Source: Limimaricola cinnabarinus (GTDB lineage: Bacteria; Pseudomonadota; Alphaproteobacteria; Rhodobacterales; Rhodobacteraceae). From it: a DNA stretch of 64,000 nt. Location: assembly GCF_002723615.1 (NCBI RefSeq), contig NZ_KZ304954.1, positions 62,001 through 126,000 on the forward strand. The letters run 5' to 3'. Below the pieces are notes generated by a model. It saw only the letters and a list, made by a program, of their open reading frames with translations. It had not been told where the DNA came from and did no database searches. Positions 39,972 through 49,883 of the stretch are shown here, piece after piece. Numbering within the stretch: the stretch's first letter is position 1; every line of letters starts with the position of its first letter. The translations under genes were made by a program, and so were the position numbers.

Positions 39972-39986
39972 GTAAATATACGGTAA
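39972..39986 (+). promoter_or_regulatory. CtrA-box-like site between rod-binding gene and fliK
   Basis: GTAA-N7-GTAA, six of eight matches to TTAA-N7-TTAA with exact spacing, in a short AT-rich patch of an otherwise GC-rich divergent gap. Confidence 0.3.
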
Positions 39987-40035
39987 GCCTTCTCTGTCAT
40001 CTTGCCCCCGAGCCGCCGCCCGGAAAGGACCGTGC

Positions 40036-42474
40036 ATGTTCAACCCGCTTCCTTCGGGGTACCACGCAGCCCCGATGCCGGTCCGGTCCGATGTTGCCGC
40101 CGAATCGGCGCTTCAGACGGATTTCTCGGCCCTGTTCGCAAGGATGCGGGCGGGGGCCGTGCAGGGGCCGGTGCCGGGCGTCGTTCCCCTGACCGACGGC
40201 CCGGCTGCGCGACCGGAGGAGGGACGCGCAGAGCAGGCGCTTTCCGCAGATGACGAAGGCGCATGGCCGGGCGGTGAGATGGCTGATTCGGAAGAGGAGC
40301 CTGGCCCCGTTGCCCTGCGCCCTGTGCCTTTCGGGAAGACAGGCGCGGCGTCCGCTCTCATGCCGTCCGATGCCCCCGGCTTGCCCCGGCCGAGCGCGCG
40401 CGCCCTGCCGGATGCGCTGCCCGGCGACGGGGGCGTTGGCGGGGCGGGCCCTGGCGCGCTCGAATGGCCCATATCCTCTCACCTCCCGGTGGCGCGAGAG
40501 GCTTTGCCTGCAAAGCCAGCCGTTCGGTCAACGGAGCGGGGCGCGCAGGCGCCAATGGAAGGTGACGCGCGGCGTGCTACGCTCGAAAGCGTCGCATCGG
40601 CCCCCTCGCATGGGCCGCCATACGCCCCTTTGCCCGTCCTCGTGCCCCGGGCAATCGCGGCGCCGGTGGCCGAAACGTCGGGCGGCCCGATGACAGGGCA
40701 GGGCGGCGATGAGGCCCGCGTGGTGTCTGCGCCGGTTCCGAAGGTGATGCCCGATCCGGTGGGGATGCCGGGGGGCGAGGTTCGGCCCGATCAAGCAGCG
40801 CGCCGGGAAATCGGTCCGGCTGCGCATGTCGGAGGGGGGCGGGGCGATGATCCCGGTCCCGTGATGAGGCACCACGCGCTGCCTGCTGTGCCGGCGCACC
40901 TTGAAGGAGCGCCGGCGTTGCCCGGGCGGGCCGATGTTCCATTGGGGGTGGCGTCGGTTTCGCCTGTGCCTCGCGGGGCGCAGGCGGAGGGGGGGCTTCC
41001 GCTGCGACCGGCGGCGGCCAACCTGCCGGGTGTCGCGGCACACGCGAAACTGCGCGTCAGCGATGCGCGGCCCATCCGGCAAGAGATGGCGATGGATGCC
41101 GGGGCGCGCGCGGTCCAGCCGGAGCGGGCATTGCCTCACATCGCTTTCGGTTCGCCCCCCGAGGCTGACCGGCAGGCGCCGATTGCGCGCGAGGCGGGGT
41201 CTTTCTCCATGGTTCGGGCGCCGGGGGGCATCGGCCAGCCGGAGGAGGGGGGCGAGCCGGGTTTGCCGGAGCCACGCGCTGCGCGGCTGGTGCCAGCGCC
41301 GGTTTCCTCGGTGGCGTGGCCGATGCGGGATGCCTCCCTTCCTCCGGCTCCAAACGGCGAGAACCCGCGTCCGGCTGCGATATCTTCAAGCACGGAGAAG
41401 ACCATTTCGCGCGATGATGATGCCGCAAGACCCGAGCCGCGCGCCGTGCGATCCCGCGCTGTGGGCGAGGGGCGATCCAGCGCCGTGCCGCCGCGCGCCG
41501 GTTTCGTGACTTCGGAGGTTTCGACCGGGCAGCCGGTCGTGGAAGGGGCACGTTTCGAAGCCTTTTCTGCCATGAGGCAGGGCAAGGGGAGAGAGGCGGT
41601 ACCGCCTGCGGGGGCGGAGGCCAGCGCAAGGAATACATGGCCCGTTTCGCGCATCGAGGGCTCATATGCGGACCGGCCCGCGCCGTGGCGTGAGTTGGAC
41701 TTGCCCGGCGGCGGGCTTGCGCGAATGGCGGCCTTGCCCCCGGAGCGGTCCGATGCCTTGCCCCGGCCAGATCGCGCCGCGGTGGTCGAGCCCACCCAGG
41801 CGCGGGCCCCGGCGCTTGCCGCCACGCCGCCCGGCGATGTCAGGCCATGGCCCGTGAAGCCGGTGCCTGACGTAACGGCGCGGCCCGCCATGCAGGCCGC
41901 TCCGATCATGGCGCCTTCACCCGCGCCTGATCCGCGAGGCGAGCCACCCGCCCCCCAAGCCTCTTTGGGCGAAGCGGGGGGCTTCGAAGCGGCGCTGCCC
42001 GGCCCTTCAGCCACGATGGCGGTCGATCGCGCGCCCGGGGCCGATCCGCGGCCCGGGCCGGGGCCGTCGAGCCCGCCGCCGGTGGCGCAGCAGCTCGCCG
42101 CCGCGATCACCGGCACGGCCGAGGGGCGGATCGAGATCCGGCTCGATCCGGAGGAGCTTGGCCGCGTCGCGCTGCAGCTGCAGACCGATGGCGACAGGAT
42201 CAGCCTCGTCATCACCGCCGAGCGGTCCGAGACCTCGGAGCTGCTGCGCCGCCACCTGCACGAGCTGGCGCAGGACTTCCGGGCGATGGGCTATCGCTCG
42301 GTCGATCTCGGTTTTGGCGGGCAGAATGGCGCGCATGACCGGAGCGGCGGCGCGGAGCGCGCCCGATCCGGCGCCGGGGCTGGGCCGCCATTACAGGACG
42401 CGGAGGACGAGACCCCCGCCGCGCCCATCCCTTCATCCGGCCCCGTCGGCGCCGGTCTCGATCTTCGCATGTAG
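40036..42474 (+). CDS. fliK: Flagellar hook-length control protein FliK
   Basis: 812 aa. Residues 1-660 are low-complexity, rich in Pro, Ala, Gly and Arg, with relaxed codon use, as expected for the secreted molecular-ruler part of FliK, which evolves fast. The C-terminal ~110 residues hold the conserved hook-control domain: GRIEIRLDPEELGRVALQL then SLVITAERSETSELLRRHL. This domain flips export specificity from hook to filament. flgD follows after nine bases. Family assignment rests on the C-terminal domain and context. Confidence 0.88.
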   Translation: MFNPLPSGYHAAPMPVRSDVAAESALQTDFSALFARMRAGAVQGPVPGVVPLTDGPAARPEEGRAEQALSADDEGAWPGGEMADSEEEPGPVALRPVPFGKTGAASALMPSDAPGLPRPSARALPDALPGDGGVGGAGPGALEWPISSHLPVAREALPAKPAVRSTERGAQAPMEGDARRATLESVASAPSHGPPYAPLPVLVPRAIAAPVAETSGGPMTGQGGDEARVVSAPVPKVMPDPVGMPGGEVRPDQAARREIGPAAHVGGGRGDDPGPVMRHHALPAVPAHLEGAPALPGRADVPLGVASVSPVPRGAQAEGGLPLRPAAANLPGVAAHAKLRVSDARPIRQEMAMDAGARAVQPERALPHIAFGSPPEADRQAPIAREAGSFSMVRAPGGIGQPEEGGEPGLPEPRAARLVPAPVSSVAWPMRDASLPPAPNGENPRPAAISSSTEKTISRDDDAARPEPRAVRSRAVGEGRSSAVPPRAGFVTSEVSTGQPVVEGARFEAFSAMRQGKGREAVPPAGAEASARNTWPVSRIEGSYADRPAPWRELDLPGGGLARMAALPPERSDALPRPDRAAVVEPTQARAPALAATPPGDVRPWPVKPVPDVTARPAMQAAPIMAPSPAPDPRGEPPAPQASLGEAGGFEAALPGPSATMAVDRAPGADPRPGPGPSSPPPVAQQLAAAITGTAEGRIEIRLDPEELGRVALQLQTDGDRISLVITAERSETSELLRRHLHELAQDFRAMGYRSVDLGFGGQNGAHDRSGGAERARSGAGAGPPLQDAEDETPAAPIPSSGPVGAGLDLRM

Positions 42475-42483
42475 GAGTTCAGC

Positions 42484-43146
42484 ATGACCCTCATTTCGGA
42501 TGCCGCCACGGCCAACACGATGCCTGCTCCGACGACCGGCGGTGCGGGCACGGACAGCGCCTCGGATTTCGACATGTTCCTGACGATGCTCACCGCGCAG
42601 ATCCGCAACCAGGACCCGCTGGAGCCGATGGATTCGGCCGATTACGCGGTGCAGCTCGCCACCTTCTCGGGCGTTGAGCAGCAGGTGAAGACCAATGACG
42701 CGCTCGCCGCATTGGCGGCGGGGATGAATGCGGGCGGCCTGTCCGACATCGCGGGCTGGGTCGGGCGCGAGGCGCGCGCGCCGATGCCCGCGCTGTTCGA
42801 CGGCGCGCCGATCCCGCTCGAGCTCGAGACGCAGATCGGCGCCGATGCGGGCGAACTGGTGGTGACGGACGCCACGGGGCGCGAAGTTGCCCGGCGGGCC
42901 GTGCCGGCGGGGGCGCAGGGCCTCGATTGGACCGGGGTGGATTCGGATGGCTACACCCTGCCCGACGGCGCCTATGGCTTCGAGCTGGTGAGCCTTGCCG
43001 AGGGCGAGGAGATCGGGCGCGCGGTGGTCGAGACCTATGGGCGGGTGCGCGAGGTGCGGCTTGGCGAGGCGGGGCCGATGCTGGTGATCGAGGGGGGCGG
43101 CGAGGTGGCCTCGGGCGCGGTCACCGCGCTGCGCGAGGCGCTCTAG
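42484..43146 (+). CDS. flgD: Flagellar hook capping protein FlgD
   Basis: 220 aa scaffold that caps the growing hook. N-terminal FDMFLTMLTAQIRNQDPLEPMDSADYAVQLATFSGVEQ is the classic FlgD signature, followed by a Tudor-like/Fn3 region with DWTGVDSDGYTLPDGAYGFEL. ATG at 42484, AGGAG before it. The TAG stop shares a CTAG palindrome with convergent ubiB. Confidence 0.94.
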   Translation: MTLISDAATANTMPAPTTGGAGTDSASDFDMFLTMLTAQIRNQDPLEPMDSADYAVQLATFSGVEQQVKTNDALAALAAGMNAGGLSDIAGWVGREARAPMPALFDGAPIPLELETQIGADAGELVVTDATGREVARRAVPAGAQGLDWTGVDSDGYTLPDGAYGFELVSLAEGEEIGRAVVETYGRVREVRLGEAGPMLVIEGGGEVASGAVTALREAL

Positions 43147-44678
43147 ACCAGCGAGGCAACCCAGCCCGCCGCCGCCGTCAGCGCCGCCCCCACGGCGATC
43201 CAGCCGATCGGCGGCAGATCGCGGCGGCGCGGCTCGGGCTCGGGGTGGGACTGGCGCACCAGCGCCGCCTCGGCCAGGGCGGGCAGGCGCGGGCCGAAGC
43301 GCGAGAGCACCTGCACCGTGCGCCCCAGATCGCGGGCCACGGCCTTGGGGCCGATGCTTTCGCGGATGTAATCCTCGACCACCGGGCGCGAGGCTTCCCA
43401 GATGTTGATATGCGGATCGAGCGTGCGCGCCACGCCCTCGACCACCACCATGGTGCGCTGCAGGAGAATCAGCTCGGTGCGGGTTTCCATACCGAAGCGC
43501 TCGGTCACCTCGAACAGGTAGTTCAAGAGCCGCGCCATGGAGATCCGGCTCGCATCCATGCCGAAGATCGGCTCGCCCACGGCGCGCAGCGCGGAGGCGA
43601 AGGCGTCCACGTCGCGGTCGGCGGGGACGTAGCCCGCTTCGAAATGCACCTCGGCGACGCGGCGGTAATCCTTGCGGATGAAGCCGAAGATGATCTCGGC
43701 ATAGACCCGGCGGGTGTATTCGTCGATCCGCCCCATGATCCCGAAATCGAGCGCGATCAGCGTGCCGTCGGGGCCGACCTTGAGGTTGCCCTGATGCATG
43801 TCGCCGTGAAAGTAGCCGTCGCGCAGCGCATGGGCGAGAAAGAGCTGCAGCACGCGGGCGGCGAGGCGCTTGCGGTCATGGCCCGCGGCGTCGATCTGCG
43901 CCACCTCGGCCGCGCCGATGCCATTGATCCAGCCCATCGTCATGACGCGGCGGCCCGAGAGATGCCAGCGCAGCACCGGCACCTCGAAGCCCTCATCCTT
44001 GGCGGTGTTGGCGGAAAATTCGGCCGCCGAGGCCGCTTCGAGCCGCAGGTCGAGCTCGCCCAGCACCACGCTTTCGAAATGCGCGATGACCTCGACCGGC
44101 CGCAGCCGGCGCGAGGCGGGCGAGAGCCGCTCGATCATCCGCGCGGCGAAATAGAAGGCCTCGATGTCGCGGCGGAAGGCCTTTTCGATGCCCGGGCGCA
44201 GCACCTTGACCGCCACCGTCTCGCCCGTCTCGGCCAGCTTGGCGCGGTGCACCTGCGCGATGGAGGCGGCGGCGACGGGCTCCGAGAACTCGGAAAACAG
44301 CCGGTCCACCGGCTGGCCCAGCTCGATCGCGATCGCGCGCTTGGCCTGCGCGGTGGGAAAGGGCGGCAGGCTGTCTTGCAGCACGCGCAGCTGCACGGCA
44401 AGCTCGTCGCCCACCACGTCCGGTCTGGTCGAGAGGATCTGGCCGAACTTGATATAGGCCGGGCCCAGAGCGGTGATGGCGCGGGTGGCGGGCGGCATGG
44501 CCGGATCGCCCTCGTAGCCGAGCCAGCGGAAGGGCGCGGCGAAGAGCCGGATCGCCACGCGCAGGGGCTTCGGCGCGTCCATCGCGTCGAGCACCACGGC
44601 CATCGCGCCGGTGCGCTCGAAGGTGGCGCCGGTGCGGATCAGCCGGACGAGGTTGTGCGGCCCCCTCAGAGCTTCCAT
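43143..44678 (-). CDS. ubiB: Ubiquinone biosynthesis accessory kinase-like protein UbiB
   Basis: 511 aa ABC1/ADCK family atypical kinase, membrane-anchored and required for ubiquinone synthesis. Hallmark [11 protein letters not shown] (KxGQ motif) is near residue 97-107, [11 protein letters not shown] replaces the P-loop with an Ala-rich nucleotide loop, and catalytic HGDMHQGN and DFGIMGR follow. Two C-terminal hydrophobic segments (residues about 490-511) are the membrane anchor. The start overlaps ubiE by 13 bases. Confidence 0.95.
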   Translation of the reverse strand: MEALRGPHNLVRLIRTGATFERTGAMAVVLDAMDAPKPLRVAIRLFAAPFRWLGYEGDPAMPPATRAITALGPAYIKFGQILSTRPDVVGDELAVQLRVLQDSLPPFPTAQAKRAIAIELGQPVDRLFSEFSEPVAAASIAQVHRAKLAETGETVAVKVLRPGIEKAFRRDIEAFYFAARMIERLSPASRRLRPVEVIAHFESVVLGELDLRLEAASAAEFSANTAKDEGFEVPVLRWHLSGRRVMTMGWINGIGAAEVAQIDAAGHDRKRLAARVLQLFLAHALRDGYFHGDMHQGNLKVGPDGTLIALDFGIMGRIDEYTRRVYAEIIFGFIRKDYRRVAEVHFEAGYVPADRDVDAFASALRAVGEPIFGMDASRISMARLLNYLFEVTERFGMETRTELILLQRTMVVVEGVARTLDPHINIWEASRPVVEDYIRESIGPKAVARDLGRTVQVLSRFGPRLPALAEAALVRQSHPEPEPRRRDLPPIGWIAVGAALTAAAGWVASLV

Positions 44679-45412
44679 CCCGAATGCAGGCAGGCGACGC
44701 CCATGGTGAGGTTGCGATACTTCGCCTGCTCGAAGCCCGCCGCCTCGACCATGCCGAGAAAGCTCTCCTGATTAGGAAAGCGGCGGATCGATTCCACGAG
44801 ATACTGGTAGCTGTCGCGGTCATTGGCGATGAGCTGGCCCATCGCGGGGATGATGTTGAAGCTGTAGAGGTCGTAGACCTTCTGCATCATCTCGTTGGGG
44901 ATCTGGCTGAACTCGAGCACCATCAGCCGCCCGCCGGGGCGCAGCACGCGGTAGGCCTCGTCGAGCGCCTTTTGCGGGCGGGTGACGTTCCTGATGCCGA
45001 AGCTGATCGTGTAGACGTCGAAGCTGTTGTCGGGAAAGGGCAGGGCCATGGCGTCGCCCACCACCCAGTCGAGGCTCTCCTCCAGCCGCTCGGCCTCGGC
45101 CCGCTTGCGGCCCTCGACCAGCATGGATTCGGTCAGGTCGCAGACCGTGGCATGGCCGCGCCCGGCGCGCTTGAGAAAGCGGAACGACACGTCGCCCGTG
45201 CCGCCGGCCACGTCGAGCAGGCGCTGGCCGGGGCGCGGCGCCAGCCAATCCATCATCGCGTCCTTCCACAGCCGGTGGACGCCGCCCGACATGACGTCGT
45301 TCATCACGTCGTAGCGCGAGGCCACGGAGGTGAAGACGCCGCGCACGCGCTCGGCCTTTTCGTCCTCGCGCACCGTCTGGTAGCCGAAATGGGTGGTCTG
45401 GTCTTCGCTCAA
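44666..45412 (-). CDS. ubiE: Demethylmenaquinone/2-methoxy-polyprenyl-benzoquinol methyltransferase UbiE
   Basis: About 248 aa SAM methyltransferase for ubiquinone. THFGYQTV at the N terminus, [16 protein letters not shown] (SAM motif I) and [26 protein letters not shown] are UbiE signatures. I start it at a TTG (45412), which gives [12 protein letters not shown] and the usual family length. An ATG at 45463 would add 17 residues but would overlap the -10 of the divergent mutM promoter, leaving 30 bases between the two genes. The two starts cannot be separated by sequence alone. Operon with ubiB. Confidence 0.9.
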   Translation of the reverse strand: MSEDQTTHFGYQTVREDEKAERVRGVFTSVASRYDVMNDVMSGGVHRLWKDAMMDWLAPRPGQRLLDVAGGTGDVSFRFLKRAGRGHATVCDLTESMLVEGRKRAEAERLEESLDWVVGDAMALPFPDNSFDVYTISFGIRNVTRPQKALDEAYRVLRPGGRLMVLEFSQIPNEMMQKVYDLYSFNIIPAMGQLIANDRDSYQYLVESIRRFPNQESFLGMVEAAGFEQAKYRNLTMGVACLHSGWKL

Positions 45413-45440
45413 GGGTCTTGTCCCGTGCCGCTGCGATGCC

Positions 45441-45468
45441 TTGATAGGGCTCAATGGCGGCATATAGG
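45441..45468 (+). promoter_or_regulatory. Probable sigma-70 promoter of mutM
   Basis: TTGATA at 45441-45446, 16-base spacer, TATAGG at 45463-45468; the ATG is 26 bases beyond the -10. Confidence 0.5.
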
Positions 45469-45493
45469 CCGCGCCGGACGAAAGAAAGAACCC

Positions 45494-46345
45494 ATGCCCG
45501 AATTGCCGGAGGTCGAGACGGTTCGCCGCGGGCTCGTGCCCGCGATGGAGGGGGCGGTGATCGAAGCCGCCCATGTGAACCGGCCCGACCTGCGCTGGCC
45601 CTTTCCCGAAAGGATGGCCGAGCGGCTGACGGGGCAGCGGGTGGAGCGGCTGCGGCGACGCTCGAAATACATCCTCGCGGATCTGGAGAGCGGCGAGACG
45701 CTGATCGTGCATCTGGGCATGTCGGGGCGGATGACCGTCTCGGGCGTGAAGCTCGGTCGGTTTCACGTGGATCACCCGGCGCCCGCCAAGCACGACCATG
45801 TGGTGCTGGAGATGGCGGGCGGCGCGCGGGTGACCTTCAACGATCCGCGGCGCTTCGGGGCGATGGACCTCGCCCCGACCGACGGGCTCGACGACCACCG
45901 CCTGCTGCGTGGGATCGGGCCGGAGCCCTTGGGCAACCGCTTCGACGCGGCCTATCTCGTCGAGCGGCTCAAGGGGCGGATGGTGCCGATCAAGACGGCG
46001 CTGCTGGATCAGAAGATCGTGGCGGGGCTTGGCAATATCTATGTCTGCGAGGTGCTGCACCGCGCAGGCATCGATCCGCGCCGCAAGGCGGGGCGGATCT
46101 CGGCGGCGCGGGTGGCCTCATTGGTGCCGCTCATCCGCGTGGTGCTGGAGGAGGCGATCGCCTCGGGCGGCTCCTCGCTCAAGGATTACCGGCAGGCGGA
46201 TGGCGCGATGGGCTATTTCCAGCATGGCTTCCGGGTCTATGACCGCGAGGGCGCGGCCTGCGGCACCGCGGAGTGCGGCGGCGCGGTGGAGCGGATCGTG
46301 CAGTCGGGGCGTTCCACCTTCCTGTGCCCGCGCTGCCAGAGGTGA
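45494..46345 (+). CDS. mutM: Formamidopyrimidine-DNA glycosylase (Fpg/MutM)
   Basis: 283 aa bifunctional DNA glycosylase/AP lyase for 8-oxoguanine. Catalytic N-terminal proline in [14 protein letters not shown], helix-two-turn-helix, and a C-terminal zinc finger with CGTAECGG and CPRCQR. A near-parS sequence (45759-45774, 13 of 16) encodes RFHVDH. ATG at 45494 with AAAGAAAGAA before it. Divergent from ubiE. Confidence 0.97.
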   Translation: MPELPEVETVRRGLVPAMEGAVIEAAHVNRPDLRWPFPERMAERLTGQRVERLRRRSKYILADLESGETLIVHLGMSGRMTVSGVKLGRFHVDHPAPAKHDHVVLEMAGGARVTFNDPRRFGAMDLAPTDGLDDHRLLRGIGPEPLGNRFDAAYLVERLKGRMVPIKTALLDQKIVAGLGNIYVCEVLHRAGIDPRRKAGRISAARVASLVPLIRVVLEEAIASGGSSLKDYRQADGAMGYFQHGFRVYDREGAACGTAECGGAVERIVQSGRSTFLCPRCQR

Positions 46346-46399
46346 CTTGAATGCCCGCGGCGCGCGCGGCAGGTTTCGCCAAAGCACCGGAGACGCCCC

Positions 46400-47176
46400 A
46401 TGGCCTACAGCACCATCCTCGTCGAAACCGCCGACGACATCGCCACCATCACGCTCAACCGCCCCGAGGCGATGAACGCCATCAACTCGACGCTGCTGCG
46501 CGAGCTGGTGGCCGCGCTGGAGGAAGCCGACCGCTCCGACAAGGTGCGCTGCATCGTGCTCACCGGCTCTGACAAGGCCTTTGCCGCCGGCGCCGACGTG
46601 GCCGAAATGGCGGAGCTGAGCTTTGTCGAGATGTATCGCCGCGCGCTCTATGCGGGCGACATGGCGCGGCTGGCGCAGACCCGCAAACCGATCATCGCCG
46701 CCGTTTCGGGCTATGCGCTGGGCGGCGGCTGCGAGCTGGCCATGGCCTGCGATTTCATCATCGCCGCCGACAGCGCCAAGTTCGGCCAGCCCGAAGTCAA
46801 TCTCGGCATCATGGCGGGGATGGGCGGCAGCCAGAGGCTGACCCGCGCCGTGGGCAAGGCCAAGGCGATGGACATGCACCTCACGGGCCGCTTCATGTCG
46901 GCCGAGGAGGCCGAGCGCGCAGGCCTCGTGAGCCGGGTGGTGCCCGCGCGCCAGCTTGCGGGCGAGGCGCGCGCCGCGGCCGAGAAGATCGCCGAGAAGA
47001 GCCAGCTTTCGGTGCTCGCCATCAAGGACGCGGTGAACCGCAGCCAGGAGGTCGGGCTTTCGGAGGGGCTGGCCTATGAGCGGCGGCTGTTCGAGGCGCT
47101 GTTCTCGACCGAGGACCAGGCCGAGGGCATGGCCGCCTTCCGCGAAAAGCGCGAACCGCAATACCGCGACCGGTGA
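46400..47176 (+). CDS. Enoyl-CoA hydratase/isomerase family protein
   Basis: 258 aa crotonase-fold enzyme. Oxyanion-hole blocks [14 protein letters not shown] and [21 protein letters not shown], catalytic Glu residues in the GQPEVNLGI and MDMHLTGR regions. Enoyl-CoA hydratase of beta-oxidation is the best guess; this position after mutM and before rpsT is conserved in relatives. ATG at 46400 follows GGAGACGCCCC. 110 bases to rpsT. Confidence 0.9.
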   Translation: MAYSTILVETADDIATITLNRPEAMNAINSTLLRELVAALEEADRSDKVRCIVLTGSDKAFAAGADVAEMAELSFVEMYRRALYAGDMARLAQTRKPIIAAVSGYALGGGCELAMACDFIIAADSAKFGQPEVNLGIMAGMGGSQRLTRAVGKAKAMDMHLTGRFMSAEEAERAGLVSRVVPARQLAGEARAAAEKIAEKSQLSVLAIKDAVNRSQEVGLSEGLAYERRLFEALFSTEDQAEGMAAFREKREPQYRDR

Positions 47177-47215
47177 GCGGCGCGACAGAGGCTGTGGAAA
47201 AGACGGCGCGGCAGG

Positions 47216-47243
47216 TTGACTAGCGGGCGACTCGGCCTTAGAG
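47216..47243 (+). promoter_or_regulatory. Sigma-70 promoter of rpsT
   Basis: TTGACT at 47216-47221, 16-base spacer, TTAGAG at 47238-47243, about 44 bases before the rpsT ATG. Confidence 0.6.
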
Positions 47244-47286
47244 ACGCGGCTTCAGAACAGTTACCCCGCAAGTGGATTCTCGACAC

Positions 47287-47553
47287 ATGGCCAACACGCC
47301 CCAGTCCAAGAAGCGCGCTCGCCAGAACGAGCGCCGCTTCGCGATCAACAAGATGCGCCGGTCGCGCATCCGCACCTTCCTGCGCAAGGTCGAGGAGGCG
47401 ATCGCCTCCGGCCAGCAGGACGCCGCCCAGGCCGCCCTGCGCGAAGCTCAGCCCGAGCTGATGCGCGGCGTCACCAAGGGTGTGGTGCACAAGAACACCG
47501 CCGCCCGCAAGATGTCGCGGCTGTCGTCGCGCGTGAAGGCGCTCGCCGCCTGA
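47287..47553 (+). CDS. rpsT: 30S ribosomal protein S20
   Basis: 88 aa, basic and helical: [16 protein letters not shown] at the N terminus, [20 protein letters not shown] at the C terminus. ATG at 47287; an in-frame upstream ATG at 47272 is not family-like. A strong terminator follows 26 bases after the stop. Upstream of dnaA, as in most Rhodobacteraceae. Confidence 0.97.
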   Translation: MANTPQSKKRARQNERRFAINKMRRSRIRTFLRKVEEAIASGQQDAAQAALREAQPELMRGVTKGVVHKNTAARKMSRLSSRVKALAA

Positions 47554-47579
47554 TCTTGCCGAAAGGCCGATGAATGCAA

Positions 47580-47610
47580 GGGGGTGCTCCGAAAGGGGCG
47601 CCCCCTTTTT
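47580..47610 (+). terminator. Rho-independent terminator of rpsT
   Basis: Eleven-base stem GGGGGTGCTCC / GGGGCGCCCCC (two G-U pairs), GAAA tetraloop, then TTTTT. It insulates rpsT from the dnaA leader. Confidence 0.92.
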
Positions 47611-48405
47611 CGTGTCTCGTGAAAGGGGCCGGGCGGCGCCGAATCCTTGTCTCCCGGTGGGGTGCGAATGGCTGCCATGCGTCTTCGGAATGGCGATTCC
47701 CGGAGGCTTCCGGGGAGAGAAATCCGCAATGAGGTCAAGAGCATCGCGGTATCTTGGCACCTCATTGCCGCTGCGACACGGCGCGGAATCGCCGGGCGTG
47801 GCCGGGGCGGCGCTGTCAAGTTCGGGCGCAGCGACAGGCGGGCCAAATCGGGGCCGATGTGACCCGCCCGCCCGGCATTGCGCCCCGGCCCTTAGGATTC
47901 AGGGGAGTCGCGAAACCCCGCCGGATTCGATCTCGCGGAGTCTCCCGTCAAGCGCGTTGTTCGGTTGATGAGATCCGAGCGCAGGGGCTAACTTGTCCCT
48001 GCGATTCACATCGTTCCTGGGGGAACATGGACGAGTCGACGCCACGATGGTCCGAAGGCCAGCTGCACGGCCGAATGATCGGATCCGCGACGAGGTGTCA
48101 GCTCTCTTGAGCGTGACGGGCGCACGGCCTTGGCCGTGATATTCGCCGTCTCGCGCTTGTCTGCATTGCGTCCGCCGCTTTGGCGGGCGTCACTGCCGTC
48201 ATGTCCCGATCCCGGGCCGAACTGCATGAGCGGATCGGCGGCATTGCCGTCTGTCCGTTCGGGCTCGGAGGTTAGGTCAGTCCGGTGCGGACCGGCGTCG
48301 GCGCTTGCGCGGCGGCGGCCGCACGAGCTGTGCCTGAATGTGAGGCGCAAGGCCGGGCGCGGCGGGCGCGTCCGGGTGACGATGAAGGCAGGTCGGGGAC
48401 AGGTC
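47611..48405. other. 795-base gene-free leader of dnaA with GANTC cluster
   Basis: No convincing gene in either strand: the open frames here have irregular codon use and no family resemblance. It holds nine GANTC sites (starts 47641, 47695, 47786, 47896, 47905, 47924, 47938, 48003, 48033), six of them within 142 bases. A weak promoter candidate is TTGATG at 47965 with CTAACT at 47988. No TTATCCAC DnaA box is visible. Confidence 0.65.
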
Positions 48406-49761
48406 ATGACGAACGAAATCTGGGTACGGGTCAGCGAAGAGCTCAAGCAGACGGTGGGCGCCAACAACCACACCACCTGGATCGCGCCGCTGCGCTTCGA
48501 GGAGCTGGTCGACGGTGTCGCCCGCTTCCACGTGCCCACCACCTTCCATGGCAACTACGTCCTTCAGAACTTCGGCGACCAGATCCTGACGCAGCTGGCC
48601 CGCGCCGGCATCACCGTGCAGCGCCTGATCTTCGCCCAGTCCGCCAATGCCGCCGCCGCGCCGCGCCCCGCCGCGCCGCAGCAAGCGGCCCCCGCCCAGA
48701 TCGCCGAGGAGGACGACGCCACCCCCTCGGCCACGCTCGACCCGCGCTTCACCTTCGACCGCTTCGTCGTCGGCAAGCCCAACGAGATGGCCCATGCCGC
48801 CGCGCGCCGCATCGCCGAGGGCGGCAGCCTCGGATTCAACCCGCTTTTCCTTTATGGCGGCGTGGGCTTGGGCAAGACGCACCTGATGCACGCCATCGGC
48901 CACGAGCTGAAGGCCAGCCAGCCGCATCTCAAGGTCGTGCTCACCTCCGCCGAGCAGTTCATGTATCGCTTCATCACCGCGCTGCGCGACAAGCGCATGA
49001 TGGACTTCAAGCAGCTGTTCCGCTCGGTCGACGTGCTCATGGTCGATGACATCCAGTTCCTCGGCGGCAAGGATTCCACGCAAGAAGAGTTCTTCCACAC
49101 CTTCAACGCGCTGATCGACGCCGGAAAACGGATCATCATCTCGGCCGACCGTGCGCCGGGCGCGATGAAGGACGTGGAGGAGCGGATCACCTCGCGCATG
49201 GGGTCGGGGCTGGTGGTCGATCTCTTTCCGACCGATTTCGAGCTGCGCGTCGGCATCCTTCAGGCCAAGGCCGACTATTACCGCGCGCAATATCCCGGCA
49301 TCGTGGTCCAGCCCGGCGTGTTCGAATTCCTCGCCCAGCGCATCTCCAACAATGTCCGCGTGCTCGAAGGCGCGCTGACGCGGCTTTTTGCCTTCGCCTC
49401 GCTGGTGGGGCGCGAGATCTCGCTCGAGATGACGCAGGACTGCCTCGCCGACATCCTGCGCGCCTCGGACCGCAAGATCACCGTCGAGGAAATCCAGCGC
49501 CGCGTGTCGGAGCATTACAACATTCGCCTCAGCGACATGATCGGGCCCAAGCGGGTGCGCAACTATGCCCGGCCGCGGCAGGTGGCGATGTACCTGTCGA
49601 AGAAGCTGACCTCGCGCTCCCTGCCCGAGATCGGCCGCCGCTTCGGCGGGCGCGACCACACCACCGTCATGCACGGGGTGCGCAAGATCGAGGAGCTGAA
49701 ATCCACCGACAGCCAGATCGCCGACGATATCGAACTGCTGCGCCGCGCGCTCGAGGAGTAA
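48406..49761 (+). CDS. dnaA: Chromosomal replication initiator DnaA
   Basis: 451 aa AAA+ initiator. Domain I begins MTNEIWVRVSEELKQTVG, a Pro/Ala-rich linker (residues ~85-115) is domain II, domain III has Walker A YGGVGLGKTH and Walker B VLMVDDIQFL, and domain IV ends with the DnaA-box-binding signature GGRDHTTVMHGVRKIEEL. ATG at 48406 is preceded by GGGGACAGG; an ATG at 48382 would add eight residues. First gene of dnaA-dnaN-recF-gyrB. Confidence 0.97.
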   Translation: MTNEIWVRVSEELKQTVGANNHTTWIAPLRFEELVDGVARFHVPTTFHGNYVLQNFGDQILTQLARAGITVQRLIFAQSANAAAAPRPAAPQQAAPAQIAEEDDATPSATLDPRFTFDRFVVGKPNEMAHAAARRIAEGGSLGFNPLFLYGGVGLGKTHLMHAIGHELKASQPHLKVVLTSAEQFMYRFITALRDKRMMDFKQLFRSVDVLMVDDIQFLGGKDSTQEEFFHTFNALIDAGKRIIISADRAPGAMKDVEERITSRMGSGLVVDLFPTDFELRVGILQAKADYYRAQYPGIVVQPGVFEFLAQRISNNVRVLEGALTRLFAFASLVGREISLEMTQDCLADILRASDRKITVEEIQRRVSEHYNIRLSDMIGPKRVRNYARPRQVAMYLSKKLTSRSLPEIGRRFGGRDHTTVMHGVRKIEELKSTDSQIADDIELLRRALEE

Positions 49762-49824
49762 TGCCGCGCCTCCGGCGCGAGGAATGACGCCACGCACCGC
49801 TGCCGAAATCGCTTGAGAACGGGC

Positions 49825-49843
49825 GGAAAACAGGTAGTTTTCC
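49825..49843 (+). promoter_or_regulatory. Hairpin in the dnaA-dnaN gap
   Basis: Perfect 7-bp stem GGAAAAC / GTTTTCC with AGGTA loop, 41 bases before dnaN. Possibly a leader structure or weak terminator; TTGAGA at 49813 could be the -35 of a dnaN promoter overlapping it. Confidence 0.35.
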
Positions 49844-49883
49844 AGTCCCGGCCCCGGTCGGCGACAACAGCGGAGCGAAGCAC

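Noticed and set aside
45759-45774. parS-like GGTTTCACGTGGATCA in mutM
   Set aside because: Three mismatches to the 16-base consensus and asymmetric; explained by coding for RFHVDH. Worth a glance in ParB ChIP data only.
47570-47968. Possible 132-codon gene between rpsT and dnaA
   Set aside because: Its 5' part includes the rpsT terminator, codon use is irregular and the translation is Arg/Ser/Pro-rich without any motif.
48006-48554. Possible minus-strand gene overlapping the dnaA start
   Set aside because: Overlaps the conserved dnaA 5' end by about 150 bases and shows no coding signature.
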